Origin: Rhea pennata
Lineage: Eukaryota > Chordata > Aves > Rheiformes > Rheidae
Assembly: GCF_028389875.1 (NCBI RefSeq)
Contig: NC_084664.1
Location: forward strand, 115,203,466 to 115,267,465
Length of the DNA stretch: 64,000 nucleotides
Reading direction: 5' to 3'
Positions 51,578 through 64,000 of this stretch are shown here, piece by piece. A program made the position numbers and the translations under genes. Each line of letters opens with the position of its first letter. Position 1 is the stretch's first letter. Below the pieces are notes generated by a model, which made no database searches, had not been told where the DNA came from, and saw only the letters and a list, made by a program, of their open reading frames with translations.

Positions 51578-51912
51578 TGGTCACCGATGAGATGCAGGGA
51601 TAATGGGTTACAAAGACAGACATTAATAAGGTAAGATAAGAGAGGGGAGGTTTATTAATTTTTCAAGTAAAGTTAGGATGCCCAAGGGCACAGTAAAACT
51701 GTAAAGAATCTAGTGAGGGATGAGAGGCCTAGCTGATTAATGCAAGTCAGCTGTCCTCAGAGGGTGATTGCAATAATGATGAGATTATGGAAGAACCTGC
51801 TGAAGACAAATGAGATGCATGAGGAATAAAAACTAAGTGTCCTAGTTACTCTTTTGGAGTGCACGATGGATTTTATTAAGGAGGAACCATGATATAAATT
51901 ACTGCTGACTGA
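51578..51912 (+). repeat. Copy 2 of the ~340-bp direct repeat of unknown family
   Basis: Same orientation as 47,341-47,680, offset by about 4.23 kb. Exact blocks include 51,622-51,637 and 51,772-51,790. Similarity fades before about 51,578 and after about 51,912, so this is not part of a larger 4-kb tandem duplication. CpG islands 1 and 2 lie between the copies. Confidence 0.85.
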
Positions 51913-53669
51913 GATGCCAAAGCAAGAAGCTGGGCTTGCTTTGCTGGAGTTTCTTTGCTGGTGATGTGGCATGCAACCCAGGGTGCCTCTCCTGAAAACA
52001 AGCCAAAGAAAACATGGGAAAGTTAACTTAGGGCTTCCTAAAAAGTAACACGTATATCCGTTTTGTCTCTTTGATGTGTCCTCCTCTCTGCCTGCCCGCC
52101 ACCATCCTCTCCTGTGCCTTGTCCTCATTGCTTCCCTATGGTGGGCAGTCTAACCCAGGGCTTCCCAGGTTGTCCCGTGAGTACTCACCCCCCTCCAGAG
52201 ATGTCTCTTCTCCAGACCGGCCCCACAGAGTGGAAATAGGACAATATTTCTGTTCTGCCTTGCTTCCTTCTCTGACCTACCTCTCCCATTTACCCACTCT
52301 GTGCCTTGTCCTCTCGCCCCCACCCCGTTCCCGTGTCTTCCCCAACTTCTCCTGCCACCTCCCCTCGGTTGTTCTTTGCTCGGCGCCCACTCCAGCTCCG
52401 GGCTGGAGGTGGCCGGCCACCCCACCGGCGGATTGGGATTGGGACTGGGATCAGTCCTGAGGCCATCCAGCACCGCTGGTTCCTACAGTAATGTGAGAGG
52501 CGGCCTGGGCATGTCTTTTTTCACATTAGTGGGTGTTTGGGAATCGATCAGCATGCAGGAGACTGACCGGGAGAGTGCATCCTCTGCAGCCGCTAGGACG
52601 CGTTGAGGTTGACTCCGCGATGCGGGAGGGCAGGAGACGGTGTCCAGGTGCAGGAGACGGGCAAGCCTGCTCCAAGTCGCTCAAGAAGGAACCAAGTGTA
52701 ATTAACGGTGCCCTAACGAATGCAGCAGCGCGGCCTTTCGTATGAATTTTCCATGTCCATAAACTGGCCATGGGAAGAGGAAATAAGGAATTATAATATT
52801 GACTGCTTGTGTTACAGTGCCAAGTCAACACTTCCATTAGAAAAATACATTTCTAATCGGTTTGAGTAATACAATCATGAACTTGCATATCAAGATTAAT
52901 CCTAATATTCAGAGGTTTCAGCTGGAAAAATCTTTTTTTTTTTTTCCTTTTTTTTCCTTCTCCTTACAAAATTCAGTGGATTGGTCTGGGCATTATAAAG
53001 TTATACTACCTCTCTGCACCAGGAGTTTGTTTTCTCCCGCACACTCTCATGCTTCCTTTATTGTCATTTTAATGTCACAGTGTGGGTCTTCTGATATCTT
53101 TTGCTGTGTTGATATTCTCAATACATGTAAGTAACTACTGGATTTCAAAACAGCCATTTTTCCCACTCTCTAAATATGTAATTATCTGATAGACTGGCAT
53201 CTCTGTACTATTAAGAGCGTCCAAATGCATATTTATGAAGCACACAGTAATGACTTCATTTTAGCAACTCCCTACATATATATTTACATGACAGACCATA
53301 ATGTTCTGCAGTGTCAACCCCCATAAAGCTCATCTGTGACAACAGTGCAGTGTGAACCCTAAATCTGATTTTTGTGCCCTGTGTTACAGACACATCACTC
53401 AATTCTGTGTGGGAACCCTCTCTCTGGGGGAGCGGTCACTGCTGGGCAAAGGGCATTATACAAAAACAATGTATTTTCAAAAGGAAAAAAAATCGTGAAC
53501 AAACAAAAATAACAGCCCTAAAAGATCATGTAAGTATGGTGCTGCTGATTCCCAGTAGCAGATGTTTCGGGTGTTGCAACTCCCATCAGAACAGCTGCAG
53601 GAATGTAGAATCACATCTGGGTTTGCAGCGGGGCTGCATCATTACCCACTGACAGCGAAGCAGCCAGCT
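51913..53669. other. Mixed-composition spacer between repeat copy 2 and CpG island 3
   Basis: Includes a C/T-rich stretch (about 52,080-52,420) that opens several overlapping frames, none recognisable. A short direct repeat GCAGGAGACGG occurs twice near 52,630-52,660. Around 53,160-53,340 lies AT-rich sequence with octamer-like ATGCATAT (53,225-53,232) and homeodomain-like ATTA cores, resembling a conserved non-coding element in style only. Confidence 0.35.
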
Positions 53670-54215
53670 GCTTCCAGCGCGTTACAGCGACCACGCTTCG
53701 AGCCGGAGCCCGCGAACGCCCCCTCCCCGCCCCGGCTTCACAGCCGCGGCCCGTCGTTCCCTGCAGCTGGGGTCGTTGCTGCGGGCTGCCGTGGGAGCCG
53801 GCCCCAGGAGAGGAGAGCTGGCCCGGTGGCTGCGCTCCGCCGCTGGCTGCGGGAGCTGGATGAGCCCTTTTCCCGCGGGCAAAGGCGCTGGAGGTGCTGC
53901 AGCCGTCGTGTCCCGCGGCGGCTCTCTGCGGCTTGCTCGGCTCAGCTTGCTCCCTGCTGAGCGCCTTCCCTCTCCTGCTGCTTTCTCCCTCCAGCGACTA
54001 CATCCAGGACACGCTGCGGGTTTCGGGCTGGTGCTTTACGCATGGCCGAATGGGAGAGAGGCTCGAGTCCGCGCTGCGAGGGCGAGCGAGGGCGGCCAGC
54101 TCGGCCCCGGTGCTCCCGCCTGCTGCCGCTGCTCCCTCCCCGCGCCGGCTCGCTGCTGGAGGCGCCTGCGGGCTGGAGGTCCCCACCGGGCGCACTCAGA
54201 TCCACACGCTTAACC
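53670..54215. promoter_or_regulatory. CpG island 3
   Basis: The third CpG-dense block within about 5.2 kb. Frames of up to 145 residues are open on both strands at once (for example 53,776-54,213 + and 53,942-54,319 -), which is what GC-rich non-coding DNA produces. No homology is recognised. Probable promoter or CpG-island regulatory region. Confidence 0.6.
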
Positions 54216-54299
54216 GACTTAAAAGGGAGGAATTTTGCTTTTGCTCTGGCTCTTTGTGCGAGACCAGCCTGGGACTCCAGCTCCCTCAGTACAACTAGG

Positions 54300-56930
54300 T
54301 CAGCCAAAAATATTTCCACCAGGCAGTGGCTGTGTGGTTTGCTGGGTACCTGAAGTACGGCTCGTTTGGTTATTTGACTTATTTAGCCCTGCTGTTAGGA
54401 TGAAAGAACAATCTTTCACATTTTCTAACTTGTCTCAACGAGACTGCAGGCCTAGACAAAGATAATCATTTTCTCCAGCCTAATATTCAAGAGAGAAATT
54501 GTCTTAAGGCATAAATATATACCTCTGGTATCAAAATCTGGACTTTTTGTACAGCCCAGGCTGTAAACGTCTTCAGAGCTAGATGCTGACCTCTGAGCCA
54601 CTGGGAGAATTCAGACAGAGTGTACTGGCCTCATCATGGCTTACCTGAAAATATAGTAATTTATTATTCTGTATGTCAATATATATGAATAACTGAAAGT
54701 GATTAGTTACAAGATTTGCAGTAAAATGACTGTGTTCTACTTCAATCAATGACCATTACTGTACAACAAAAGGTTTTATTAAATCTTTAAAAAAGGACTA
54801 GTAGAAAAAAAGGAAACGACATGAACAAATATTTACCGTAATGCGCTTGTCCATCATCTTGTTGTCACTTGACAGCCTACCACAGAATACAGGACACGCA
54901 GTATACAATTTTAATACAGGTTCTCAAATGCCTCAAGAATCACACACACACTCCAGATGATAAACAGGGCTGAGGTTGTTTAGCTAAGCTTACGGGTGCC
55001 AAAGGCTTTAAAGGACAAACACACAAGCAGATGCATTTCTCCTTTCAGAGTGGAAGATTGTCAGTAAGGTGAATGGTATCCATGCTCTTGCATAAGCAGG
55101 AAACAGTTTTCTACTTGTCTACTATTGTCAAGTAAAATCATTTTTAGAGGAACTGATGACAATCTTTGGCTTTTAAAAAGATACTTTTTATCCCCAAATC
55201 AGAACGTTGCTCTCCTCAGTGAATATTTTTTTGAGTAGTTTTATATTGTTTTATTGTTATTGATAATTTTATGTTATGATAATAGCAATGAGGTTCTTCT
55301 AGGTACTGAGGAACCTTTGGGTACTGAGGAGGATGAGAATTGCTTTCTCAAATTGATCCTTCAACTAAGAGAACTTTTCCCATCAGCAAATGAGACCCAT
55401 AAGGTGGAGGAAAAGAGCAGCTCTTAGGTCCAACAAGAGGATGAAACCATCCATGGTGTGGGGAGCCTACATTTTCCATGACTGTTGTCCAAGCATGCAT
55501 GATTGCCACTCTGAGACCCTGCTCTTGGAGAAGACCCATGGAGATGGGTCTCCACATCGCACTGCCCACTCCCCTGCATTGCCCCAGTGAAGCCTCGGTT
55601 TTCCTCGGCCTGCATTTCACCCCTGCCTTTTGTGGTTTTGTAAGCCTAAGCTTCCAGAGATTTATTGAATTGGAAGAAACCCTTGGAGGCGCGTTCATCA
55701 CGTTGACTACTGAGAGCTTCTTTTTCGGTGGTGTGGCCGAAGCCGAGGGTCAGTGTGGTGGGGCGAGTGCAGAGGGGCTGCTCCCAGCTGCCTGGGCCAT
55801 GGGCACGAGGAGATTTGTACTCACTCTCCAATGCTCCTAAGCTTCTGAGGAAAGCTAAATAAATAATGGGAGGCACAAAAAAAGCAAAGGGTTCACAAGT
55901 GCCTCTGAAATAAATTATAGAGTGTAAACTCCCCACGGCTCAAGGCTGTTGTTGAGGTGGCAACAACACTCAGAGCAGACCTTGCTTAAAAATACCTGCA
56001 AGGTTTCTTATGAGTTCACCTAGGAGAGCAAATCTTTTCATTGCCTGCAATGTTCATTAATGTCATCATTACCTTCTGTGGAAGCAAAATGGCAATATAG
56101 AACAACTAACGAAAACAAAGGTTAAATACAATTTCTCTGCTTCCCAAGGGAATATGGTGTTTCACAAAGCAAATCTCTGTTGATGAGTGGGAAAATATAC
56201 AGGTTGCTTTTTTTTCCCCTTCCATAAAATTTTATTCAAAACTTGAACATAAAGAGGAGGAATATATTAAAATAGTATCTATGTGAAACAGATCATGTTA
56301 CCATAGATTAGCAGATAGGAGAAAAATCAATGGCTTTGTATAATCATGAAGTCCATAATTATTCTGCAGACATACCTTAGAGAATATATGCATTTTAATG
56401 CCTTTATATAAAACCTTCCAAGGAACTGAACATAACAATAATTAATAACATAATTAATACTTAATTTATAAAGGGCACAGTATGCCCCACTCTCCTGCAG
56501 AGGCACTTGGGGTGAGGAGCAACAGAAAAATAGAATTCAGATAATAATAACTCATTAAAAGGAAGAAAAGAAAGATAACAAATAAAGAGCACATGGAAGC
56601 AGAACTAAGGGGGAAAGATGCACAACTGGAAATACATAGGCAAAACACAAAAAACCTAAAGGCTCCCAGCCTCATCCTATTCCTAACAAGACTCCGATTT
56701 GCTTTGGTGCGGTGGAGATGGGGAAATGCTGAGAGCCCTGGAAAATCCTCACCTGTTGCTCTTTAAAACCAGAAATAAAAAACTTAATGGACTTTTGAGC
56801 TGGAAGTTTCATCATGTCTGGTAGCCAGCAATAAAACTGACTAAGAAAGACAACCAAATGAAGGTTATGCCATGTGCTCGTTGACTTCTTCAGAATAGAT
56901 TCAAGAGTAATAGGTGTTGGCTCTTCCCCA
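54300..56930. other. Gene-free AT-rich sequence
   Basis: No supportable gene. A minor direct repeat (GGTACTGAGGA, twice) occurs near 55,300-55,330. Confidence 0.45.
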
Positions 56931-56939
56931 AATTTATTT

Positions 56940-57460
56940 ATTCCCGTGTCTGCTAATTCCATGCTTTATTATAGTTTTGAGCATCTTCCTGATACAGAAA
57001 TCAGTTTTACTGGTTTGTAGTTCACAGAATGACCACCGCAATGCTTTTTCTAAAGACTGGTATCCTAGCTGCTGTCTCTCATTCCTCTGTTATAGAACAG
57101 GACTGATGTATAAACTACTGCTCAAACCAAAATTAGTTGTAACCAGTTTCATATTTGATTGAAATCTTCTACAGCTTTTGGTTAAAAAAAAAATCCTGCC
57201 TTCCTGATTTGTTAACATTTAATTTTGTAATTTGCTCTGAAATCTCTTCACTGATGCCTCTTTTTTGAAATACATCTTTCAAGCTCATTCCCCTTAAAAA
57301 TGGTTAGTGTGAAAGCTTTCTTGCCTCTGATGTGAATTCTGATATAAATAACTCAGCTTTTTGCAATGCGCTTGTCTTTTCTGACTGATGATTTTTGATT
57401 GACTAACTTTCTTGTAGACTTTCTGCTTGCTGTAAGTGTAAATGTTCCTCAACCTTTCTT
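56940..57460 (-). mobile_element. Old CR1/L2-like LINE remnant, antisense (linker to start of reverse transcriptase)
   Basis: Read on the minus strand, 57,370-57,190 gives KAELFISEFTSEA followed by PFLRGMSLKDV and EISEQITKLNVNKSGRQ. These match the LINE linker pattern AExLNxFFASVFT and the RT entry pattern KLNxNKSPGPD. Further on, near 57,060-56,970, a broken frame gives NYKPV.LISV, the equivalent of NYRPVSLTSV. Many stops and frameshifts show great age. The family within the CR1/L2 clade cannot be fixed by eye. Confidence 0.6.
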
Positions 57461-60400
57461 GGCTTGCGCTATTATGTTTTAATATTTTACTGGATATATG
57501 TTTATATTTAGATGCATATTTTATATTTGAAAGCATCTATTTCCTATCTATGCATGAATTTCATTTTTCTGTAGGGTTCTTGGATTGCAAAAGGCAATGT
57601 CCCTTCTGGACAGTAGCTCACATTTGGACAAAACAAGGGCAGAATAGTTTTGTAAGTAGCTGTACATGGATGTTGAGAGCCAGCCTCGAGATTGCTGTCA
57701 TCCACCCTGAGTCATCCAGGGCCTTGGCCTACGCTTGTTAAAGTGAGGACATCAAGAGACTCCTGATTTCCAAACCAATGTATTCTTAGAGCATTGAAAT
57801 ACTGAACTAGGATGAGGCAGTTCCTTTAAAATGAGAATGCTCCAAGCTGCTTCTTGAAACAGTATAAGCACTGAAAAAACAAATTTATCTCTAGGGGAGG
57901 AGAAAGGATCCTTCTGGACAGTATGGCTTTGCGATCCAAGAACTTTTAGACTCCTAGCATTTGATTACAGTCACTAATAGGTTCATAGAGATCTACTTGC
58001 CTATCTTTTTGTAGCCTGTATAAGTGGTATCCTTAAATGGTTAGTTGATCTTCACTGTGGATTTTTGTCTGTTGTTATTCTGGGATACAGAGTTCTTATG
58101 ACCTCCTTACTAGAAACACCTCCTTTCAGTCTGTGCTCATGCGTCTGCTGGCTTTTGTCCTGTGCTGGTGTTCTTTTGAAATCTCAGTTCTGGGCTCTCT
58201 CTTACACAAAAGGCCTGACAGCCCTTCACAGGTCTATTTTCTTGGATCAGGCAGAAAGAGCTGCTGTAAATAAACAATGGCCAAGATAAAACGCACAAAG
58301 CACTAAAAGAGCTCCATCTCCCTGCTGGACCTGACCACAAGGGACTCAGTGCTGATGCTTTCCTGGTGGCTGGTAATGGTCATAGAATATGTTAGCACCA
58401 GCTCACTTGAAATCCCAGAGCTTACAGGACCTGTTAGACAAATGTGATTTGATGCTTTACGTCACCCTTTGAAAAGCCACAAAATAGTGCATGCTAAGTG
58501 ATGAAATCAAATAGACAACTTTTTTTCTTAATGGGTAGTTTCTTGTATTTCTATACTTCCTCCATATGCAGATAATGCCCTAGTGAGACATGAGAATGAA
58601 GGCAGAATTTGCAGCTGTGGCAGAGAAACTATTAAATGTCTATAAACAAATATTTTTATTGTGACAGTGCTGCATGAACCAGTACTTTCTGAGACCCATA
58701 TTCACATCAAGATGGGCTGGGGGACCATGGTCAGTTACCAGTGATGGTTACTTGGAAGAGTTTGGCTGGGAGAGGTATGCAGCCTTTTCAATATTCTTGT
58801 TCAGTTGTATAATTCCAAGCCCTGCAGTGTTGTTATCCCTTAAGAAAACTGCTTTCTGTTTCAAAAGCACCAACTCTGAATGTTAAATTGAAAGGTGATA
58901 AAAGAATCACAGTGGTAAAAGCTGCACAGTTCCCCTCTCTACAACAAGCTGATTCAGTGTTTGCTTCTTTACATTTTTATGCAGATATAAAAGGCTACTT
59001 TGGGAAATCTGTGGCACTATTATTAAATGTCACTGAACAGAGATGAGTATAGTGATGATTCATCCTCAAAAGATTTAATTTAGTTTGCACCAGCTTCCCC
59101 AACTTTGAGTTCTTATTTTGGATTATCTCTACCACAGTCCCCAGATCTAATGTAGGGATCATTTACGTCAGTTGGAGTCCTTCCTCTGGTGTCAGCGACC
59201 TTTGGATCAAGGTCTTAGTAAGAATGGATGCCCTAGAAATATTAATCTTGATAATCATGAGTATTAATATCCCATAGTTCATAAGGGCCAACTGAAAAAT
59301 CAGACCTCCTTGTGCTAGCTACTGCACACAGAGTGGAAAATATGCCATAAATCTATATAAACAAGCCAGACACAGTGTTGGGAAGGGATGTGGCATGTCA
59401 TGGCAGCAGCAAATGTCATGTCAGTTCAACTTCTTTTTCAATATATTTAGTTAAGAAAGAGAAGAAAAAGGAAGAGAGAGAGGGGGAAGATTTTAAAGGA
59501 AAGTGAGAGGAAAGAAAGGAGTAGGAGAAGAAAGATAAGGCAAAGATTGATAGCTCAGAAGTGAAATTAAGGTAGAGAGGCTAGATGAAAGGGAAGGCTA
59601 TGGGTGTTGAAGTCATCAGCACAGAGTCAGAACAGGTATGTGGCATAATCAGAATACTCTTACAAACGAATTAGCGAAGGGTCATTAACTTGAACCATAC
59701 AAATCCAGAATGGCCTCAAAACTCTCAAGTATCAGTGGATTTAAAGTAGGTATGACAAATAATGCCTCTCCCCACCCTTGACTCTAATGGCTTCTCTGTC
59801 AATAATCCTGTGTATTCATTAACACCTGAGTAGGCCCCAGACTTGGGGAGTTATATGAGAAAAAAATTAATTTTTAATAATTGATCCATATTTGAACTTC
59901 TCAGAACTTTGGGAATGTTTGAGTTTGGATCTAGAATTTAAGGCATCTTGTGCTCTGGGAAAGGAAGCTTGATCCATCCATCATGATATTCCAGTATTAT
60001 TTAAATTACAGTCTTACACAGGAGAAGTTTAACTAGAAACTTCAGTACATTGGCTAGTAAAATGGGAAAAGTATGTAAAATCCAATTTTCCTGCCCAGTT
60101 CATGTAGGCATAAGAAATCTGTACACATAGCTAAAACATTGCTCAGTAATGGATCTTCTCTCTCATCCTTTTAAAATTAAATATCAACATAAATTCTCAC
60201 TATCATGAGTTACTTTGACAATTATTTCTATTTAAAAAAGAGGGACTTGAAACTGCTCCTTTAGGGAACATTTGTATCAACTCACCTAGGTTAAGGGGCT
60301 TTGATGGCAGGGGATCTTCACAGTAGGCTGCAGTTGCACAGAGGGGCTCCTCGCTTTGTGTGGATATGCAGCATTATGACTTTTATCTCCCTTGAAAAGT

Positions 60401-63400
60401 CCAAGAGACATCAGGGGATGGAACAGGGAGAAGAAATGGGACAGTGCTGGAGAGCTGCTCCCACAGAGGCAGTGGGAAGCATAGAATAAATTAGAACAGC
60501 TCTGAGTTTCTCTAATTTTCACAGCAGGTTGGACATGCAGAGTTGCCGAGAATTAACACCTGTGTTTCTGCAGAAGCAAATCCTCAGGAAAAGTGTCACA
60601 GACTTTGATAGAGAAGAAAGCAGCAGGGTTATACAGAAGCTGAAAGGCATCCCTTGAAAATGTTTTAAATGCCTCTAGGATTTGAGGAGAATGCTATTCT
60701 CCCTGCAATAAATATATTAATTTTAAGTTTCAGGGAGGCATAGAGAAATTATGGGATAAGAATACAAATACAGAGGTGTATATTTCTGACAATAATTTTT
60801 TTACACATTTCTGACTCCAGAAATGTTTAGAGGCATTAAAATTCATTTAATTTCATGGTTATTTTCTGAGAAGGAATCTGAGTAAAATAAAATGGAATTG
60901 TAGGTAATGGAAAGATACCATTCATTGTTACCTACTCCCTACTTATCAGCAAAGGTTTAAATCTGTAGGAAAATTCCTCAAGTTCAGAGTAGGTCACAAA
61001 AAAAAGGTAGCTTCAGTGTTTAACAAGAAGATAGATATAAAGAAACACTGGCGAGTGGCCTGAAAATCCCCATGAGCTCCAAGATCTGTGATTCTGGAGA
61101 GAGCAGCTCTCTGCCTTTCCCGTGCCAGCATGGTCCTCAGCTGCCAGGGAGCCTTAACACTGCAAAAACCCATCCCTCTCTAAGAGGACAAAACCGTACT
61201 TGAACCTCATGTCTGCTGCCTTGAACAGAGGTTGTTTCTTGCTTGCACATTTCCTTCCATTTTCCCTTGCACAGAAAAGACCTTTCGTAATTTTGTCCTG
61301 TAGCTCTCTCTTGTGATGGCTAGAGCTATGCTAGTGTGTGAAAATTTTGCAAGATACCAGTGGTGACAAATTCAAGGACAGGGCAGCTTGTCAGATGAAG
61401 CTTGCTTGAGATGGACAAGAGGTGGGAGTTGATGATGAATGTTTTGAGAGAAGTGGGTAAGGATGAGAAGGAAACAAAAATAATTGATGAGCTGAGTTAT
61501 GAAAATAGTACGTAATGGAAGTTCCACTTCCACTCCTATAGTGTCTGCTGCCAAGAGAAAATAAAGGGACAGAAATGGATGTGAAGATGGAAAATGGGAA
61601 GAGATGAAAAAATGGGGAAGGCATGATTCACTTTGGGCCTTAGAATGTTATTTTTCTGCCTTCATCCTTCAATCCTTTACATTTAATAATATGATTGAGT
61701 TATAACTTACTAATTTCACTCATTAAAAGACCTTACTGAAAAATTATTTAATTCACCTTGTTTTGGAAAATTCTGTTATATCATGTTGAATGTGGGTAGA
61801 AGAGAAATAAAAAGAAGTCATCTCCTCCTGTTGTGCAGCATTAGTGATATATCAAGCAAAAGAGAATCAATTTAATACATCACCACTGCAATGAGAATTT
61901 CCAGAACCATTGAGCTGAAAAGTACAATCCCACCAGTCTGGTACCAGGAAAATGAAAGTTGATGTCTGCCTGGATCAATTTTATCATGAAAATAATGGCA
62001 TCACTCTGGGCACAAGATTTAAAGCCTTCAAGGCTTTGGGGAAGACACACTCAGTAACCTACATACGGAAGTAGATTGATTGAGAGTGGCTGGAACACAC
62101 ATAAACCTGACATTTTTATCCGTCTGGGCCTTTATCAAGACTGATAGGCTGCAACATTGTCTTTCTGAATGTTCCTGCTGCTTTCATATGTAAGCTCTTG
62201 GGTTTGCATTACTCTTGAGGCTTTCACAAGGTGTGTGCACAGTAAGTCTGCTATACCACCACTTCTCGGTGGTCTGATGAAAATGAGTTAAATTCGCCCG
62301 CCATCTGGATGCCTCAGAAAGGAGACATAATTTTCACTCTTTAATCTTCTTTTTATAAACAAAGTAGTCTAGACACCAACAAGCAGAGCTTCTGAGAACA
62401 AAGAACATTACATGCAGATGCAGTCTTTAGGCCCCCACCTGCCAGATCTTGATTATAAGAGATCTGCGCACTGTTACCATGTTCTTGACCCTGGCAAGTG
62501 GCACATCTAGCTTGCAGCCGGCAAATCTTTGGCCTCTCTAGCTTGTAAGTGAGATGGTGCCATTCAACAGACATTTGTGCTAGCTTAAGATAAAGCAATT
62601 CATTGGTAATTACAAGTGTGAGGGAAACTTAAGAAAGTACGATAGTGAACTAAAATGAGCTTTGGGTTAATTTTAGGAAGAAAAAAAAAAGCTAATGAAA
62701 ATGTTCATAAAGAGGAAAAAAAACTTAATATGCTGTTATGGAAACATATAATAATTATGAACATTAACAGCATCAGAGGCTAGTGCGAAGAGAGTTGTTT
62801 AGTATTTCCCTGAAGATAAAAAGCCATCTGCATGCTTCAGGAATCATTATCTTTTGGTTCTCTGGGGTAGAGAATGATATGTGATTGCTAAGCCCCCGTT
62901 TACTGTATACAAATGTTACTCTGTGCAACAGTGGCAGTAGAAAAGCATTCTACACCTAATAGCAAAAAGCAAATGGCCTGATGAGGTAGTTTCACAAGTT
63001 ACCACTTAGATGAATAAATCCAAGGAAAGCAAAAGATGAGTGAATTATGTGGGATTAACTACTTTTCAGCACAACTTTCTGCTACTTCTCTTCAAAATGT
63101 CAAGAAGTTTCTAGAATATTTGAGGAAGAAAGACGAAAGTTTAACTTGCATCATTGCAATCTTTGACTCCCAGTGATAAAGCCCTGCTCTGCTGGTCAGG
63201 AACAGCTGTGGCTGGATGGCTTGACTACAGGGGAGGAGGCTTCTGAAGATCTAGTTATAAGTCTAGGTTTTGCCACTGTTTTCTGAATTATCGGCTCTTT
63301 CTTAGAGTTGCAGTAGGCAGCTGCCATTTTTGTGTCCAAATGTCTGCACCTACAAATTCCTTCTGGAAATCTCCAACAGCTAGAGATGCAAATATTCAGC

Positions 63401-64000
63401 TTTACCTAATTTATTAACCACTGTGAAGAAGGCATGACTGGGAATAGGAAGGAGGTTAGGTCATTTCCTGCTTTGAGACCTCAGTGTTGGACAACAGAGG
63501 CTTGACACCTTGGGGTATGATGACCTTGGAAAGGAATGGGGCATCTGGCCCCTACACCTGTTTTGCCTGATTTCCCTCACTATGTGCTGGGGAAGATGGT
63601 ACCTTTATGAGCAGGATTTTAATTCACTAAAGTACTAGAACTCCTTTGCTTTTCCTGGATTTGTTCACCTGAAGTATAACTTGTGCATCGGTCTCATTAG
63701 GTCATTTGCTTTTTGCCATTAGGTGTAGAGCACTTCCCTGTTCCCTCTTTAGAAGTATGTAGAATTATTTATGCATGTAAACCAGCAATCTAAAAGAGCA
63801 AAATGGTTGGTGAAAATTATGAAAATGTCCTTTTTGCATATTGTTTGAAAAATGGGCAAGTTACTTTATGAAAAGGAGACTTTCTGGCTTATACTAGATC
63901 CTAGTATTTCAACATTTGATTTCATATCTAGCCACAGAGAAAAAATTAAACATCGGGAAGTGATGAGCTCAGAAAGCTGTGATTTCAGAAATGCCAGTAT
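57461..64000. other. Gene-free sequence to the window end
   Basis: About 6.5 kb of AT-rich unique sequence. The frames present are short and unrecognisable. A purine-rich tract lies at 59,453-59,540. Confidence 0.45.
59453..59540. repeat. Purine-rich (GA) tract
   Basis: 59,453-59,490 is an uninterrupted 38-base purine run. After a TTTT break the strand stays strongly purine-biased to about 59,540. Such tracts can adopt triplex structure and are mutation-prone. Confidence 0.8.

Noticed and set aside
47341..51912. The two direct repeats as LTRs of an endogenous retrovirus
   Set aside because: The spacing would fit, but the copies lack clear TG...CA ends. No primer-binding site or polypurine tract is evident, and the interval holds CpG islands rather than any gag- or pol-like frame.
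48995..54215. CpG islands as the ZNF521 promoter or first exon
   Set aside because: I searched by eye on both strands for the conserved N-terminal motif (MSRRKQ-like) and did not see it. In mammals the 3' end of that gene, not the promoter, faces HRH4.
53776..54319. Frames of 125-145 residues in CpG island 3
   Set aside because: They overlap on opposite strands, are Ala/Arg/Gly/Pro-rich and show no domain, so they are best explained by base composition.

Overview
The window looks like a bird (or bird-like sauropsid) chromosome. Its recognisable dispersed repeats are almost all CR1-type LINEs, several with the typical avian 3' end. The unique sequence is AT-rich with depleted CpG and a few isolated CpG islands. 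I see no prokaryotic-style gene packing, no rRNA or tRNA, no CRISPR and no recognisable viral genes.

Only one protein-coding gene can be supported: a three-exon class A GPCR on the + strand at 3,932-10,189. It is a histamine H3/H4-type receptor, most likely HRH4. Its exons join cleanly (247 + 167 + 807 nt) into a 406-residue protein. It has all seven membrane segments, the amine-binding Asp in TM3, the Glu in TM5 typical of H3/H4, the CWxP motif in TM6 and the NPxxY motif in TM7. An in-frame stop 13 codons upstream fixes the start, and a candidate poly(A) signal lies about 340 nt past the stop codon.

Layout: 1-700 is a CR1 3' end (+). 1,500-2,905 is an antisense CR1 endonuclease/linker piece. 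3,932-10,189 is the receptor gene with two introns. 10.5-22.9 kb is unique, non-coding sequence. 22.9-27.1 kb holds three CR1 pieces and a TTTC microsatellite. 27.1-47.3 kb is a long gene-free stretch with several regulatory-looking spots: a cluster of six TGACAG sites near 31.6 kb, an inverted forkhead pair at 37.8 kb, a strong CTCF-like site at 43.0 kb and a 20-bp palindrome at 42.3 kb. 47.3-54.3 kb is the most unusual part. It holds three CpG islands, and the first two are bracketed by two diverged direct copies of a roughly 340-bp element of unknown family. 54.3-64 kb is gene-free apart from an old antisense LINE near 57 kb.

In mammals HRH4 lies beside a large regulatory desert next to ZNF521. 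If synteny holds, the region downstream of the receptor would be the equivalent intergenic territory, but nothing in the window proves that. The many short open frames in the rest of the window look like chance frames: none shows a recognisable domain.
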